From the NCBI GenBank assembly GCA_963573385.1, contig CAUYLG010021523.1:31013-95012 (forward strand): a DNA stretch of 64,000 bases. Direction: 5' to 3'. This DNA is from Cacajao melanocephalus. Its lineage: Eukaryota; Chordata; Mammalia; Primates; Pitheciidae. The translations under genes and the position numbers were made by a program. The notes under the pieces were generated by a model. It ran no database searches and was not told the DNA's origin. It saw only the letters and a program-made list of their open reading frames with translations. Shown piece after piece: positions 10,590 to 52,671 of the stretch (positions within the stretch are counted from its first letter, which is position 1; each line of letters opens with the position of its first letter).

Positions 10590-10615
10590 TCCCCCCCCCC
10601 CCCCCCACACACACA
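10590..10615 (+). repeat. C-run and CA simple repeat
   Basis: About 17 cytosines followed by a short ACACACACA run. Confidence 0.85.
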
Positions 10616-11574
10616 ATGCTGAAGAGAGAGTCCTCTAGCTCAAAACATCCAGCGATAATCTGGGAGTAGGGTGATAGAGGTTGGGGCCGGGTGGTGAGGG
10701 CAGAGGAGTAACGCTCCCTCTTATCTACCGGGAGAACTTGATGCATTTGATCCTCTACAACTGGTGTTACTCCCTTTACGCAGAAGGAAGACAGAGCCCC
10801 AGGGAACAAATGCTAGGAAATGACAGGCTAAGAGCTTGATGCCAGCTCTGAATCAGAAGCCCACACTCCTACCAGGACTTTGTCCACCTTTTTTCAATTC
10901 ACTGGATTCACTATGGAGCATCTTGAAGGACTATAGGGTCTATGTGAATCTTCTCCAAACCCTTGGACCAGAAGAACTGTGGGATTGGGAGAGGTCGCAG
11001 GGTCCACTCCCCACCCCTACCCACCTCCCAGTGTGTGCCCCCGGGGTGCCCAGAAAGGAGGCTAGCTTTGAGATCCTGGGCAGGGATGACAGGCTCCTGG
11101 TGGTGTTGAAGGGCCTGAATGATAGCATCCAGGGCAGACAAGGCTCACCTTGCTCTGCCCAGAATGGCAGAGGGCAAAAGAGACCTGAAAGCAAAACCTT
11201 GTGAAACTGGGGAAAAAATGGTTAAGTTTCAGACTTCAGGGCAGCCACTTCTCTGTAGCTTTCCTGAAGGGAAGTGGGGCTTCATCAATGTAACCCTGAC
11301 AGCCCCCTCCTAAGCTGGTCAGAAGCCAGTTTCTTGGAATGAGAGTAGAGGGGATGGATACTTCGTAACCCACTTTGAGGGTTGGGATAGCTGGAGAGCC
11401 TGGTATGGACTACTGTTTTGCCAGTAGGAACTGTCCGCTGTCTCATTACTGTGAAGACAAAAGGACTTGCAGGTGCCATGCAACGGAGTTAAAATTTTGA
11501 ACCTAGGTCTCTTATGGGACCAAATCTCAAGGTCTTTACCAAAACTATACTTCTTCCCCTTCACCATGACTATT

Positions 11575-11735
11575 CAACTGAACACTTACTATGTGCCAAG
11601 CACTCTCAGCAATTTGCAGCCTGATGTCATTTTCACAACTACCACATATTATCTCCTCTTTACAAGTAAGGAAACTAAGGCATGGAGAGGTTACAATATA
11701 TCCTAGGTCTGCCAGCTGGCAAGTAATGGTTGAGG
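11575..11735 (-). repeat. MIR-like SINE fragment (reverse)
   Basis: Shows the reverse MIR landmarks 'acttactatgtgccaagcac', 'ctttacaagtaaggaaac' and 'gaggttacaatatatcc', and the late segment 'gccagctggcaagtaatgg'. Confidence 0.55.
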
Positions 11736-12378
11736 CCAAGAGCCTACACACTTCCTCCTACTTCCTCTGTGGGTGCTGGTGATCCACCAACTCCTAGACA
11801 TCCAGCTTTAAGGTCCTCAGTGAAGTTTCTCTGCCCCAGGCCAGTAAATGTCAGAGCACCATGGGAATTCCTTTGAAAGCATCCCCTACAGAGGTCAGTG
11901 ATTGTGTGGTCTACGTGTAAAGCCAAGGGTCCCAAGGGTTTTGGCCTTCCAACTATTTGTGTGTGTGTGTGTGAATATGACAGCACTGTGCACCTCATCT
12001 GCATGCTGGGAACAGTGGTGTGCCCCTGTTCTGCCCCAAGTGCCTGCCTACCTCAGGCACTGTGGGTCTGTCTGGCCATGTTAGTACTTAATTCTGCCCT
12101 GGCTGCTCCCTAGAAGCCCCAATTCTGATTGCTGGGCCCACACTGCCACCTAGTGGTGTCCTCTCTCATGCCCTCACTAGCCAAATCTCCATAGATTCTT
12201 CCCTTCCAGGATAATCCCTCCCCTGCATCCCAGGGATTGACCTTACTGCAAGATTCCCCTGCCCCTCCCTCCCAGAAAAATGAGCAGATGCATCACAAGA
12301 ATACACAGCAGTGCTTTCCCCAAAGTCTGGCTCATTTGGCCTCCATCCTCTCACCATGTACAGCCTCCCCTCTCCAGG

Positions 12379-12407
12379 AAGAGAGAGAGAGAAAGAGAGA
12401 GAGAGAG
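12379..12407 (+). repeat. (GA)n microsatellite
   Basis: A GA dinucleotide run interrupted once by AA. Confidence 0.9.
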
Positions 12408-12729
12408 TTTTTCAGCCCCTTTCACTTTAAGCTATTCCAAAGTCTCTGTCCTTGGACACACAGCTATATGAAGGGCTGTGTGGCAGAGTCTGCCACCATA
12501 AACCCACTCCTGACCAGGTCCAGCTATCCTGCATGCTGAATCCTCCCATCAGTGTGGAGGGGATGTGGCAGGTGGATGCTGGAACATGAGCACTAAAGGA
12601 AAATCACATATTCTGACTTTCCTGGGCTAAGTAAGTAGTTGCAAGGCATCTCTCTGATGGACCCACGTAGGGGACATGTGTGCCTGTGGAAGCATGGACA
12701 TTGGTTATAGGGACTGGGAGGGGAGAAGC

Positions 12730-12860
12730 AGCACCTTTGCTTACTTTTCATACTTCTGTATAATTTGAATTAATTACAATGCACAAGTCTTACTTATGCA
12801 ACTTAAAATTTTAATAAAAAGAGATCAGCTTAAAAAATACAATAATAAAAATTTTAAAGC
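12730..12860 (+). repeat. AT-rich ancient repeat 3' end (family uncertain)
   Basis: The phrases 'cttttcatacttctgtataa' and 'acaatgcacaagtcttactt', ending in an A-rich tail, resemble 3' ends of old LINE-type repeats. I cannot name the subfamily. Confidence 0.35.
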
Positions 12861-13164
12861 AATTGTAATCTAAATCCATTTTAAAGAAAGAAGACATCTT
12901 CACAGAACATTCAGCGAGATGCCTTTGGCTGGGGCAAGGAGCCAGCCTCCACCCTCAGCTGACTAGCCTTTTGCTCATCTGGAATGACATCTTGCTCAGC
13001 CTCAGGTTCACCAGGCTCAAACCAGTTGCCTTTAGAGAGCAGAGCCTTCTTCAGCTCCCCAGCAGTAGAAGCTTCCAGACAGGGCTTTCTCCAAGGCTCT
13101 GAGATCTTGAATTAGATTCTCAGGTTGGGCTCAGGGGCATCAATCCTGAGTCCAGCTGGGCATA

Positions 13165-13335
13165 AATGCATGTATGTGTTCACATGTGCATGTGTATCTG
13201 TGTGCATGTGTATTATATGCATGTGTTTATGCATATGCACACCTATGTGTAAGCATGTGTGTGCATGCATATGTGTAAAGGTGTGAGTGCATGTGTGCAT
13301 GTGTGAGGGTATGTTTGTATATGTGGCTGTGTGAG
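13165..13335 (+). repeat. Imperfect TG/CATGTG-rich tract
   Basis: About 170 bp built from TGTG, GCATGTGT and TATATG words. It is mostly alternating purine-pyrimidine and low in complexity. The reading frames it opens are repeat artefacts. Confidence 0.85.
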
Positions 13336-14559
13336 GAGCCAGGAAGGACCAGGAGAGGAGGTCGTGGTTTGAGGATAAGAGCCCAGCCCTGAAGTTGTGA
13401 TTTGGAGTTGGAATGGGAGTTCTGTCATGACAGCTGCTGACCTCAGGTTACTTAACCTCTCTGGGCTTTTCTGCCCTGTGTGTCTGTAGTGTGGGCCAGA
13501 AGGGATAGTGTGACCTCCTCCAGTCTCTGTAAGGTCAGGGGGTTCCAGGGAGAGCACTTACCCAGCATCTGGTCTGCAAGAAGTGTTCACTATGGTCAGC
13601 TGAGGCTATTATCTGGAGCCTCCTGCTTCACTGAACACTGCTAGCTTGAAGATCACCTGGAAGGATTAGGGGCAGAGCCCCAACCCCCATCCCCACTGAA
13701 CATCTGCACACAGTGGGTACCCACCAATAAGTTGTAGCGCCCTTTCACTCACTCATTCATTTACAGAACGATCACCTCTCCAAGAGCTCCTGCTCTGATG
13801 AGTCTGGGCATGCAGCCCAGGCGTCTGTGAGTGTACGTTTGTTAACGAGTGGGGTTGAGGGGAGGCGCTCACTGGGTCCAAGTTCCGGAGCCAGGAGCAG
13901 GATGGCTGGGAGACGCCTGAGTGGGACAGAGGTCGTGGTACCTGCAGTCCTGTAGATGGCCTGTAGATGACAGCAGAGGCCCATGCAGAGCCCCTGCCCT
14001 GAGCCGCACCTTCCCAGTCCCAAGTGAGCCAGCTCGCTCAGGTCTCTCAGCTTCAGTTTGGGGGAGTGATGTGCCCGAGTAGTTCAGATCTGTCCCAGGA
14101 GACAGCCACCCTCCCTATGGCTCTAGACAAGTTGTTTTCTCCCCAGGGGCCCCAATTTCCTCATCTGTGAAATGAGAGTTGTTTAACAGCCTGTGTTGGG
14201 AAAACTGGCTCAAAATACGTAAGGTAGTCTAAGATGGGCTTGATAAAGTAGAGATTTAAATGTACAAGGCAAAAACTACAAAGCTAATGGGGAATGTCTG
14301 CCACTCGGATGGGAGGCAGAGACTTTTGAAACACGACGCCAAAAGCCCAAACCATAAGGTGAAAGATTGGCGGATCTGACCAAATGGCCACTCGGGATTC
14401 CTGGTCCCCAGGACGCTGTATATACCAAACGGAAGCATGAGCGGGAGCTGCACAAAAGAGGGCAGTCGCCAGTGCTAGAGACGCCCAGAGCCACCAGAGG
14501 CTAGAGAGTGGCGAATTCAACAACGACGAGATGCCACTTCCCTGCTAGTACAGGGGTCT

Positions 14560-15060
14560 CCCCTGGTGTCCCTGGAAACCGAGGAAGTTACCGCCCCCTC
14601 GGGAAGCCACGCCTCCGATTTTGTTCCGGCTTGGGGGCGGGACTCAGCCGGGTCCCGCCTGGCCCTTTAAGGCGGACCTAGCGGGGCCCCAAGTTGGGAT
14701 GACGCGCGGGGAGCGAGGGGCGGGAGGGGGCAGGAGGTCACGTGGGCGCCGGCAGCGCGACTCCGCCCTGGGCCCTGCGGGCCGCCCGCTTCCGCGACCG
14801 CCGCCCCTGCCCCTCGCTTGTGCCTCAGCAAGGTGGGTTGCCGCCAAGTAAGCCCTCGCCAGGTACGCCTTTCCCGGCCCCCTCTGCGGCCTCCTACGGG
14901 GTCCTCGCGGCCATTAGGCGCTCGGCCCCTTCCCTTCTTGACACGTGCCCGGGCGGTACTCGCTTGTACCCGGCCGCGCAACCACCGCCCCCTGCTGCAC
15001 GTCTGTACTCTCAGGCGTTTGTCCCGCACTCCTAGCTTGCCCCGGGCCGGCAGCCCAGAC
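14560..15060 (+). promoter_or_regulatory. MAPKAPK3: MAPKAPK3 CpG-island promoter
   Basis: Dense CpG begins abruptly near 14560. It includes TTCCGG (ETS-type, 14624-14629), GC boxes (gggggcgggac near 14634 and ggggcgggaggggg near 14717), and two CACGTG E-boxes (14739-14744, 14942-14947). No TATA box is evident. A non-coding first exon probably ends at one of three candidate donors: ag|gtgggt (14832/14833), aa|gtaagc (14847/14848) or cag|gtacgc (14862/14863). It would join the acceptor at 15133. Confidence 0.75.
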
Positions 15061-15132
15061 TGGTTCAGAGGCTCCAAGGCTGGGGTGTGTTGGAAAAGTC
15101 TGGGCGGGACTCACTCTTCCCCTTTCCCCCAG

Positions 15133-44445
<29,313 letters not shown>

Positions 44446-44671
44446 CTCATGGGGACTTGGAGGAGCCAGGCCTCTGAGCCTGCATGGCAGACTGGAGTGT
44501 GCTCAGGCCCTGGCCAGGAGGGCCCAGGGTCATTCTTTTAACAAAAGGATTTTGTGTTTTAATTTGTCACTTGGAAGTTCAGGATGAAGGACCCTGACCC
44601 TAAACCTCCTTCAGATCTCTGGCCCAGGCTCAAGCCCTAGAGAGGGACAGGGCCTATGGCCTGGGAGCCAT

Positions 44672-44689
44672 CTGCTGCTGCAGCAGCAG
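44672..44689. repeat. MAPKAPK3: 18-bp CTG/CAG palindrome in the MAPKAPK3 3'UTR
   Basis: CTGCTGCTGCAGCAGCAG is exactly self-complementary. Confidence 0.9.
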
Positions 44690-45678
44690 CACCTTTAGCC
44701 AGGGTGGCCTGAGTGAGGCCTCTGCACTGTCCTGCCCTGGTACATGGCCTTAGCCTTCTAGGCCACTGGAAGTTGTGGCTGAGCTTCCCATCTTCCATGT
44801 CTTCCATGGAGACATCCCCCTGTGGGGTGGGCAGATGGGCCTGGCCTTGAGAAAGGCATTGGCGATTGGTTGCCATGGTGACCAGGGACCACGTTGCTAT
44901 CTGTGAATGCTGAGTGAGCGAGTAAGGGAGGAGGGGCAATCCAAGGTTCACCTCTGCCTTCTTGGGGAGGCTGGTTTCTCGCACACTGGCTGCCCCTTCA
45001 GTCTCACTCCTCCTTGAGCTCCCTGAGGCTGCAGGGTCCAGTCTGCCTGCCTCCCTGTGCAATCTAGCCCTGCCTTGCTGCAGCCCCAGCCCGGACGGCA
45101 CTCAGCGCTCTCCCCTGAGGGAATCCTTGGGCCTTGCCATCCTGTCACTACTCCTTACCCCAAAGGGTGGCTTTTCATCTCAACTTAAGGTGAGGGATAT
45201 TTTTAACCTTTTTCCACTTTGGAAAATGTCACTGTGACTAAAGCCAGTATACTTCCCCTGCACCCACCTGCTCACCGGATCTCAGGCAGGAAAGCCCCTC
45301 TCTGTTGATGTCAGGGGCTATCTTTTGGTGTACTTGTGTGAAAGTGGCTGGTTGGGAGCAGAGCTAAAGAGGCTTCCCATTAACCTGAGGTCTCTTTCTT
45401 TACTCTGGGTCAGACCTGAGTTTGGGGAAGGTGACCAAGCCCTGCTCAGAAGATCTGGTCCTGGCTTGGGCCCGAGTCCAGGCAGAGACTTCTGCCTGGC
45501 TGATCAAGGCTTACCTAGCCTCACCCCATCATGGTAGCTTCAGGGTGCCAAGTGCCTAATACTTCTTGACAAGTGCCTGACACCCAGCCTAGTTCCTTCC
45601 TGGCCCCTGTCTCACTGGCTGGGAAACCCTAGACCATGTCAGATAGGACAACACTGCTGGGTTTTACATCCAGATCGT

Positions 45679-45684
45679 AATAAA
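45679..45684 (+). terminator. MAPKAPK3: MAPKAPK3 polyadenylation signal
   Basis: A canonical AATAAA followed within 40 bases by a T/G-rich stretch (cctcctggctcctgggttta). Confidence 0.8.
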
Positions 45685-46364
45685 CACCATTTCATCATTT
45701 CCTCCTGGCTCCTGGGTTTACTCTTTGTCTACAGGGGTGGACAAAAGTGGCCCAAGGGCAGCTTCTCACACTCACTAGTGATTTCACCCCAGTTGGAGGG
45801 GGTGCCTCAAGCCTGGTAAGCATGCCATGCTAATTCCAAGGCCACTGAGTCCTTGCTAGGCATAGAAAGGTCAGAGGAGCTGAGGGATGGCAGCTGCCAC
45901 ATACCTCCCAGCTCTGTGCCGCCCCTGTGCAGTGTGTGTGACACCTACCCCCGGCCCTGTGTGTGCCAGTGTCTGCCCACAGTGGCCACCCCCAGCTGTG
46001 TGCCAGCCTGCTGAAGGGCGGGCAGAGTGCCTGCTGCAGCACTGAGCTATTTTCAGAAGCTGCCAGATTTCATTTGGCAGTGAGAATATCGAGGAGGGGA
46101 GGGGGTGGGATGCTGCAAGACTGTCTTTTGACTACTCTAGTAACAGAGCACTCTCACCCCTTAGGAGCCCTTGCGGGCAGCCTCAAGGAGGGCTCTAACT
46201 GGCATTTCTCCCTCAGCTCCTATCTTGAAACCTCCCAGTTTTCCAAGAGCTCATCTGCTGCCTGCAGTGCTGGCTCCTCCGCCCCTCTTCCCTCAGGGCA
46301 TGGGGGAGGGTGCAGAGATGCTGGAAGGCAGGGGACAGGCAAACACGCTGAGATGTTCTGCTGC

Positions 46365-46515
46365 TTCCCAGCCTGGTGACCTTGGGCAGCTTTCTTGGCC
46401 TCAGTTTCCTCAGCTGTGTCCTAGTGATGATAGTGCCCATCTCATGTGGTCATGTGGGGGATTTGAGCAGATGATGTGTGTGAAATACTTAGTGAGGTGC
46501 CAGGTGTGTGACTGG
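46365..46515 (+). repeat. MIR SINE
   Basis: Contains 'cctggtgaccttgggcagc', 'cctcagtttcctcagctgtg' and 'gtgtgtgaaatacttagtg'. Confidence 0.65.
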
Positions 46516-47310
46516 TGCCCCACACCCATTAGCTACTCCAACATCCTTAGCCATCAGGAAGGAGAGAAGTATCTAGAGTTACATCTAGAGTATCTAGAAG
46601 TCTAGAGGAAAAAGCAGTCCCAAATTTACCTCAGCAACTTTCCATCCAGAAAATCATGACTTCCTTACCCATGGGGTTTTATTTCCAAGGGCCTGCTCCC
46701 TAGAGCAGCATCATATGGGCCTCCTGGGCTTCAGTTCCAGTCCTGGGCTTCCAGGAGGGCGACCAGATAAGTTCAAGAGACCCGTGGAGCCTGTGGTCCA
46801 GCCTAGCTTTCTTAGTATACTCCATATCTGGAGGAATGCTGGCCAGACGCAAAGGTAGATGTAGGCTGTCTAATCACATAGCTGCGGAGGCAGAGATGGC
46901 CTCCCTTGCTTGGCTGCCAAGCATCCAGTGTACCTGAGAGCTATGCTGGGTGCAAGGAAGGCTGCAGTGAGAGCTTCAGACAGGGGGCTCACCTCAAGGT
47001 GTTTACATTCATGAGGGAGAAGGTGAAAACATCACATGTTGAAAATGTTGAATCAAGATCTTGATGTGGTCTGTGATGGAAGAACATGGCTCCAGGAGAA
47101 GGAGGTGTCACAGGGCAGTTTAAGCCAAAGAGAGAATGTATGCATCCCAGTGCTGAGAAGGATGCCTGATAGGTTACAAGGTTGCAGGCAGAAGTACAGG
47201 AGCAGGGCCTCGGGAACAGAGGGATTCCATGCTCTAGGACTCCATCTGCCATTTGTCTCTGCCAGTCTGTGCTTCTCCCTGGGCCTTGATCCTCTGCCTG
47301 CACTGGCCTT

Positions 47311-47334
47311 TTTTTTTTTTTTTTTTTTTTTTTT
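47311..47334 (-). repeat. Orphan poly(T) tract
   Basis: About 24 T bases with no Alu or L1 next to it. It may be the A-tail of a short or decayed retroposed sequence on the minus strand. Confidence 0.7.
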
Positions 47335-47880
47335 GCCTACTCCACAGGCAAAACCAGAACTGCAGAAGTCCTAGCTGGGGAGGTCATCTGCACAGGTGTC
47401 CACATGTCAGTTTCAAGGGAAGTTTCTTATTGGTTATGTTTGGCCCCTTGCTGTTGTGCGGGAGGGGGTAAGGCCTTTCCTGTAACTAGGTGGGGAGGGG
47501 TGCCCCAGAGGCAGTTAGCAGAGGAGCAAATGGAAGGATTGCCCCATTATCTCCCACGTCTGTTTGGCCACTTCCAAGAGCTCATGAGGAGCCTGGTACA
47601 CCAGCAAGCCCAGCCCAGGGCCTGGCTCCGTGATCTCCAGCATCAGGTGTTGCTCTTACAAGCCAGGACCGGGAGGCTGGATGCCTGACCAAGTCACACT
47701 TTTTTTGGGCCTCAGTGTGGCTGTCTGTGAAATGGGAGCAAATCTCTGACAATCAGCTAGATTTAGGTAAGCCAAGAAGCCAAGTGGCCTCTTGTTCTCA
47801 TCAGCGAGTCCAGACACACAGGCATTTGCACGGGCTCTATGATAGCTTTCCTGGCGGCTTTTGGTAAAGAATTTCATAAG

Positions 47881-48003
47881 AAGCTACTTGGGAGGCCAAG
47901 GCAGGATAGCTTGAGCCCAGGAGCTCAAAGTTATAGTGAGCCATGATTGTGCCACTGCATTCCAGTCTGGGCAACAGAGCAAGATTCTGTCTCTTAAAAA
48001 AAA
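47881..48003 (+). mobile_element. Alu right monomer (5'-truncated)
   Basis: Begins 'agctacttgggaggccaagg' and ends in an A-run that joins directly to a full Alu at 48006. Confidence 0.85.
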
Positions 48004-48473
<470 letters not shown>

Positions 48474-49399
48474 CTACACCAGCCCCTCTCTGCCCTCAAT
48501 TCAGCCTCTCCACTGCCGCGTCACAATTGAGCCTCAAAATGCAGCCTGCTACAGCCTCTGCAGGAGTCTCAGTGCTTCCAAGCCTGCTTGAAACTTTCTT
48601 TCTGGCCGTCATAGGGAGGGGGGAGATAGGCCATGTGTGGCTGTCTCCAGACCTAGCTGTCTTGGGCCTGACTGCTTTGGGCCGTGCCTTTACATCCCTA
48701 GTGTGTTCTCACAGCTGCCCACAAACCCAGCAGGGTAAAATTCTTCCTTTTGTCCTGCTGAGCAGCCAGCATGCTTGACTAGCAGGCAGGGAAGGGTCTG
48801 GCAAGCCCACCTCCCCTGCCATGTGTGGGATGGAGTGAGGTGTCTAGAGCCAGGAGACCTGAGCTTGGTTTATATGAAGCCTTGCACAAGGCAGTTATTC
48901 TTTTTACAGTTGCCCATTAGTAAAATTAAATGCTGAATTAACAGGACCAGATTATTCCAGCACCCTTGACAAACATTATCACCACTAGTTGATGGATTGC
49001 GAGGAATGCTCTATATTCAGGTGGATCATGCATTTTTCCAAGTCTCAGCTTTCTTATCTGTTAGAGTAAACCTCATAAGGATGGGGCAGGGCTTCAATGA
49101 AGACTGGAAGAAGGGTGGCCAAGCCCAAAGGCCTTGGCCACCAGCACAGTGCAAGTGTCTGTTAGGTGATGCACTGAGCTGCCTGGCACTCTGCCAGTTC
49201 TACCTCCTCTGTGTCCCCTGACCAGGAGGAGAAGGCAGCTGGTGACTCAAGGGAACCAGTTCCCTGGGGCTCAGAGCAGCTGGCAGAGAGGTTAATTGGG
49301 GTGTGGGGCCACCTGCTGGTCACCTGGGTAAGCATTCAGTGGACACCTACTGTGTGCCACAGCCTGAAGGAGCTGTGGGGCAGGGGAGAGACTGCAGCA

Positions 49400-49530
49400 T
49401 TAAAATGAATAGCTGACATTTATTGAGTGCCTACTGTGTGCCAGGACTGTGCTAGGGTTTTACATGGGTCATCTCACTTAGTCCTCACAGTCTCATCTTA
49501 CAGATAGAGAAACTGAGTCCCAAGCTCTTA
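49400..49530 (-). repeat. MIR SINE (reverse)
   Basis: Contains 'ttgagtgcctactgtgtgcc', 'tcatctcacttagtcctcac' and 'acagatagagaaactgag'. Confidence 0.7.
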
Positions 49531-50194
49531 GCTGCTGCACTCTGTGCTAGAGGAGATCAAAGGAAGGAAATGCTATTTTTGGCTGAGGGCAATCACAGAA
49601 GACTTCCAATAGGTTGACAATGTGAATTCAAAGGGAAAGCCAGATTTTGATAGGCAAACATTTAGGAATTTAGCTAGTAGGTATATGGAGAGACAAGGCA
49701 TTTTGTGTGAAGAATGGAGAACAAGTCTATTTACTGGGTGAGAGGCAGCCATAGCACAGGGGTCTTTCATTTCCTCATCTCACCTCCTGTAGGAAGTTAG
49801 AGTGGGTGCTCAGGGATGAGACAGTGGGTCCCTGGTAACAGCTCTTCCCTCTTAGAGCCCCCAGGGTTCTCCCATAGGTGGTGCATTCCCCCTCCACATG
49901 TGCACCTCTGCTTCCTCTGGAGATAGACCCAGCCAATGTGTCAATCTATCCATCTCCTCTTACTGCTGTAGCATTTCTGGTTGACTTAAGAGTTGGCTGT
50001 CAGAGCTGGGGCCAGATCTTTTCACATTGGACTCCCTGAACCCCCCAGGATTTGGTGAAGGAGTCCCAGGGCCCTCCATTTTGGCTTCCAGTGCAGCTGT
50101 TTTATAGATTGGTGTCCTGAGATTTAATTTGAACAAGTTTACATGCATTAAAAAAAGTTTATGGAGCACTGAACTAGACATTAACGAAATTGAT

Positions 50195-50310
50195 CTCAAA
50201 TCTTTCAAGGCAGGTATTATGATCCCCATTTTACAGATGGGAAACCAAGGCTCAGAGTAACTAAGTGGCTAGCCAAGGTTTATGGCTGGTGAGGACAGGA
50301 GGCAGGGCTC
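50195..50310 (-). repeat. MIR-like SINE fragment (reverse)
   Basis: Contains 'gatccccattttacagatgg', 'gaaaccaaggctcagagtaa' and 'taagtggctagccaagg'. Confidence 0.65.
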
Positions 50311-51454
50311 TGACATGGCAAAATGGCTATAAGGTTGTCCTTTCTCCCACAGTTCCTGCCCTTAGAGAGTCCATACTCTATGGGCACAGGCACCTGTCAG
50401 CATTGTCTGGTGGGCCACCACTGGTGCTGACAAGGAGAGTGGAGATGCCTGGGTGGTTCTGGCTGTCTTAGGCAGGCTTGCTTTCCCTTTCCGGAGAGTT
50501 CACTATGGACAGAAAAGTTGGGACAAAGAGTGGGTGGTGGGACTGAAGCACTGGGAAGGCACTGGGAAACCTGCCTTAGCCTATAAACCCTGCTGTAAAC
50601 CTTGCCCCTGTGTAGAGGCTGTGTGGATAAAGCAGATGACACCCCCATTCCCATTCCTTACCTTGATCTGTGTTCACAGCAAGCCAGGAAGTAATCAACT
50701 CTCAGACCTGGCAGAGATGCTCTGTGTGGGAATGAGGCAGGCCCCTCAGCCACCTCTTGAAGCAGCACCCCCAGTGTGGGGACTCTCCCTAGCCCAGCCT
50801 CCCTTCCAGGTGATGGGACCTTGACTTATGGGTCATGTTTCCCCACGTGGGCTACTAGGGCTGGATGGAGGGTCTCAGGGTCCACTGGAAAGGCCCAGGT
50901 GAGTGAGGGGCTGGGCTCTTAGCTCTGAGTCTGGCCTGTTTGAGTCATGCCTTGGAGCTCATGTTTTAGCACCTAGTGTGTGCCAGACATATCTTGTACT
51001 TGACTTTGTTTACTTTTCTGTTCTTCCAGTAGCCCTCCCAGACAGAAGTTATGCTCATTTTGCAGATGAAGTCACTGAAATTTGAATGGTAGCAGGAGAA
51101 ACTTCCCAGGTTCCTATGAGTGGTGTGTGGCAGGACCAGGGTCTGAAGCCAGGGCATGAAACTTCACAATCCCCTTCCTAATGGGAGGGCTGTTACTGCC
51201 CAAAGAGTCCCAGTGTTATCTGACCCGTTCCCTAATCTGGTCTACCTGGAGCTGTCACAAACCCATTCCTCCTCTGTCCTGATTTTCTATGCCCCTGGAT
51301 GCCAGAGGAAGGATCCTTGGGGGTAACCTTCCATGACCTCTGGCCCCTGAACTTGGGCAAGGAGTGCCTGGCACTTCTCAGGATGCTTTAAAGTCGGAGT
51401 GCTTCCCTGCAGAGGAGACAGATGTTGATCTGAGTCACACAGCTTGGGATCCCC

Positions 51455-51620
51455 TCCTGACTCCACTCTGTGACCTTGGACAACTCCCTTAATCTCGCTG
51501 AGCCCATTTCCTCATTAGAACATATAGATATAGCAATGCCTGCCCCCAGACTGTGAGAGACTGGGAAAGGTAAAGCACGACAGTCTGCTGAGCTCCCAGC
51601 ATGTCATAGGTCCTGAAAAA
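51455..51620 (+). repeat. MIR-like SINE fragment
   Basis: Contains 'ctctgtgaccttggacaact', 'cccatttcctcattag' and 'ggtaaagcacgacagtctgc'. Confidence 0.6.
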
Positions 51621-52143
51621 ATTCACCTTACATATGAGACCATGTGGTGTGTAATGGTGTTCGAGGAAGTATTGAGTCACAGGTTAAAGCCTTCAGAAAG
51701 GAGGCTGACTTCCTGGGAGCAGTCAGAGCTCCTGTCTAACTGAGCCACCCACCTGCCCTTGAGGTCTCTCTCTCTCTCTGAAGGTTCCTGCCAGGCCAGG
51801 GCCTAGTAGGCTGTGTGGTGGGGCTGGCCAGGGCTGCTATGAAAGACAGGTGAAGCAAGGGAGGCTCTGCTCAGTGGCATCAGACAGGTCCAGAGAACCC
51901 CTCCTTACAGGGTCAGGAAGGGAGCCAGAGACTGTGGGGCACCATACCAGCTGGTGAGGGGATGGACTGGCCCAGCATGCCTCCTGTGGGCAGGCGTCCC
52001 TGTGCTGTTAGCTGAGCCAAGTTAAGCAGACGGACTCCTTCTACAATGATGGAGCCTACAGCCAAACAGTGGGGTGACAGACAGGGACAGAAGGGTCAGG
52101 GGGAGGGTCTCTGAGAAGGGGACACTCAGCCAAAGATGAATTA

Positions 52144-52671
<528 letters not shown>

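Larger units (their letters stand above)
10331..14559. other. Spacer between the CISH and MAPKAPK3 CpG islands
   Basis: No convincing exon. It contains a C-run followed by CA (10590-10615), a lone STAT-like TTCTTGGAA (11331-11339), a MIR-like piece, a GA repeat, an AT-rich old-repeat tail near 12730-12860, and a long TG/CATG-rich tract (13165-13335). If a distal MAPKAPK3 promoter is used as in human, this would be the first intron. Confidence 0.55.
44446..45700 (+). other. MAPKAPK3: MAPKAPK3 3' untranslated region
   Basis: About 1.25 kb from the stop codon to just past the AATAAA at 45679. It contains an 18-bp perfect palindrome of CTG and CAG triplets (44672-44689). The end at about 45700 is estimated from the signal. 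Confidence 0.75.

Noticed and set aside
14667..15077. 136-codon minus-strand frame in the MAPKAPK3 island
   Set aside because: GC-rich composition leaves few stops. It is antisense to the promoter and 5'UTR, with no protein family likeness.
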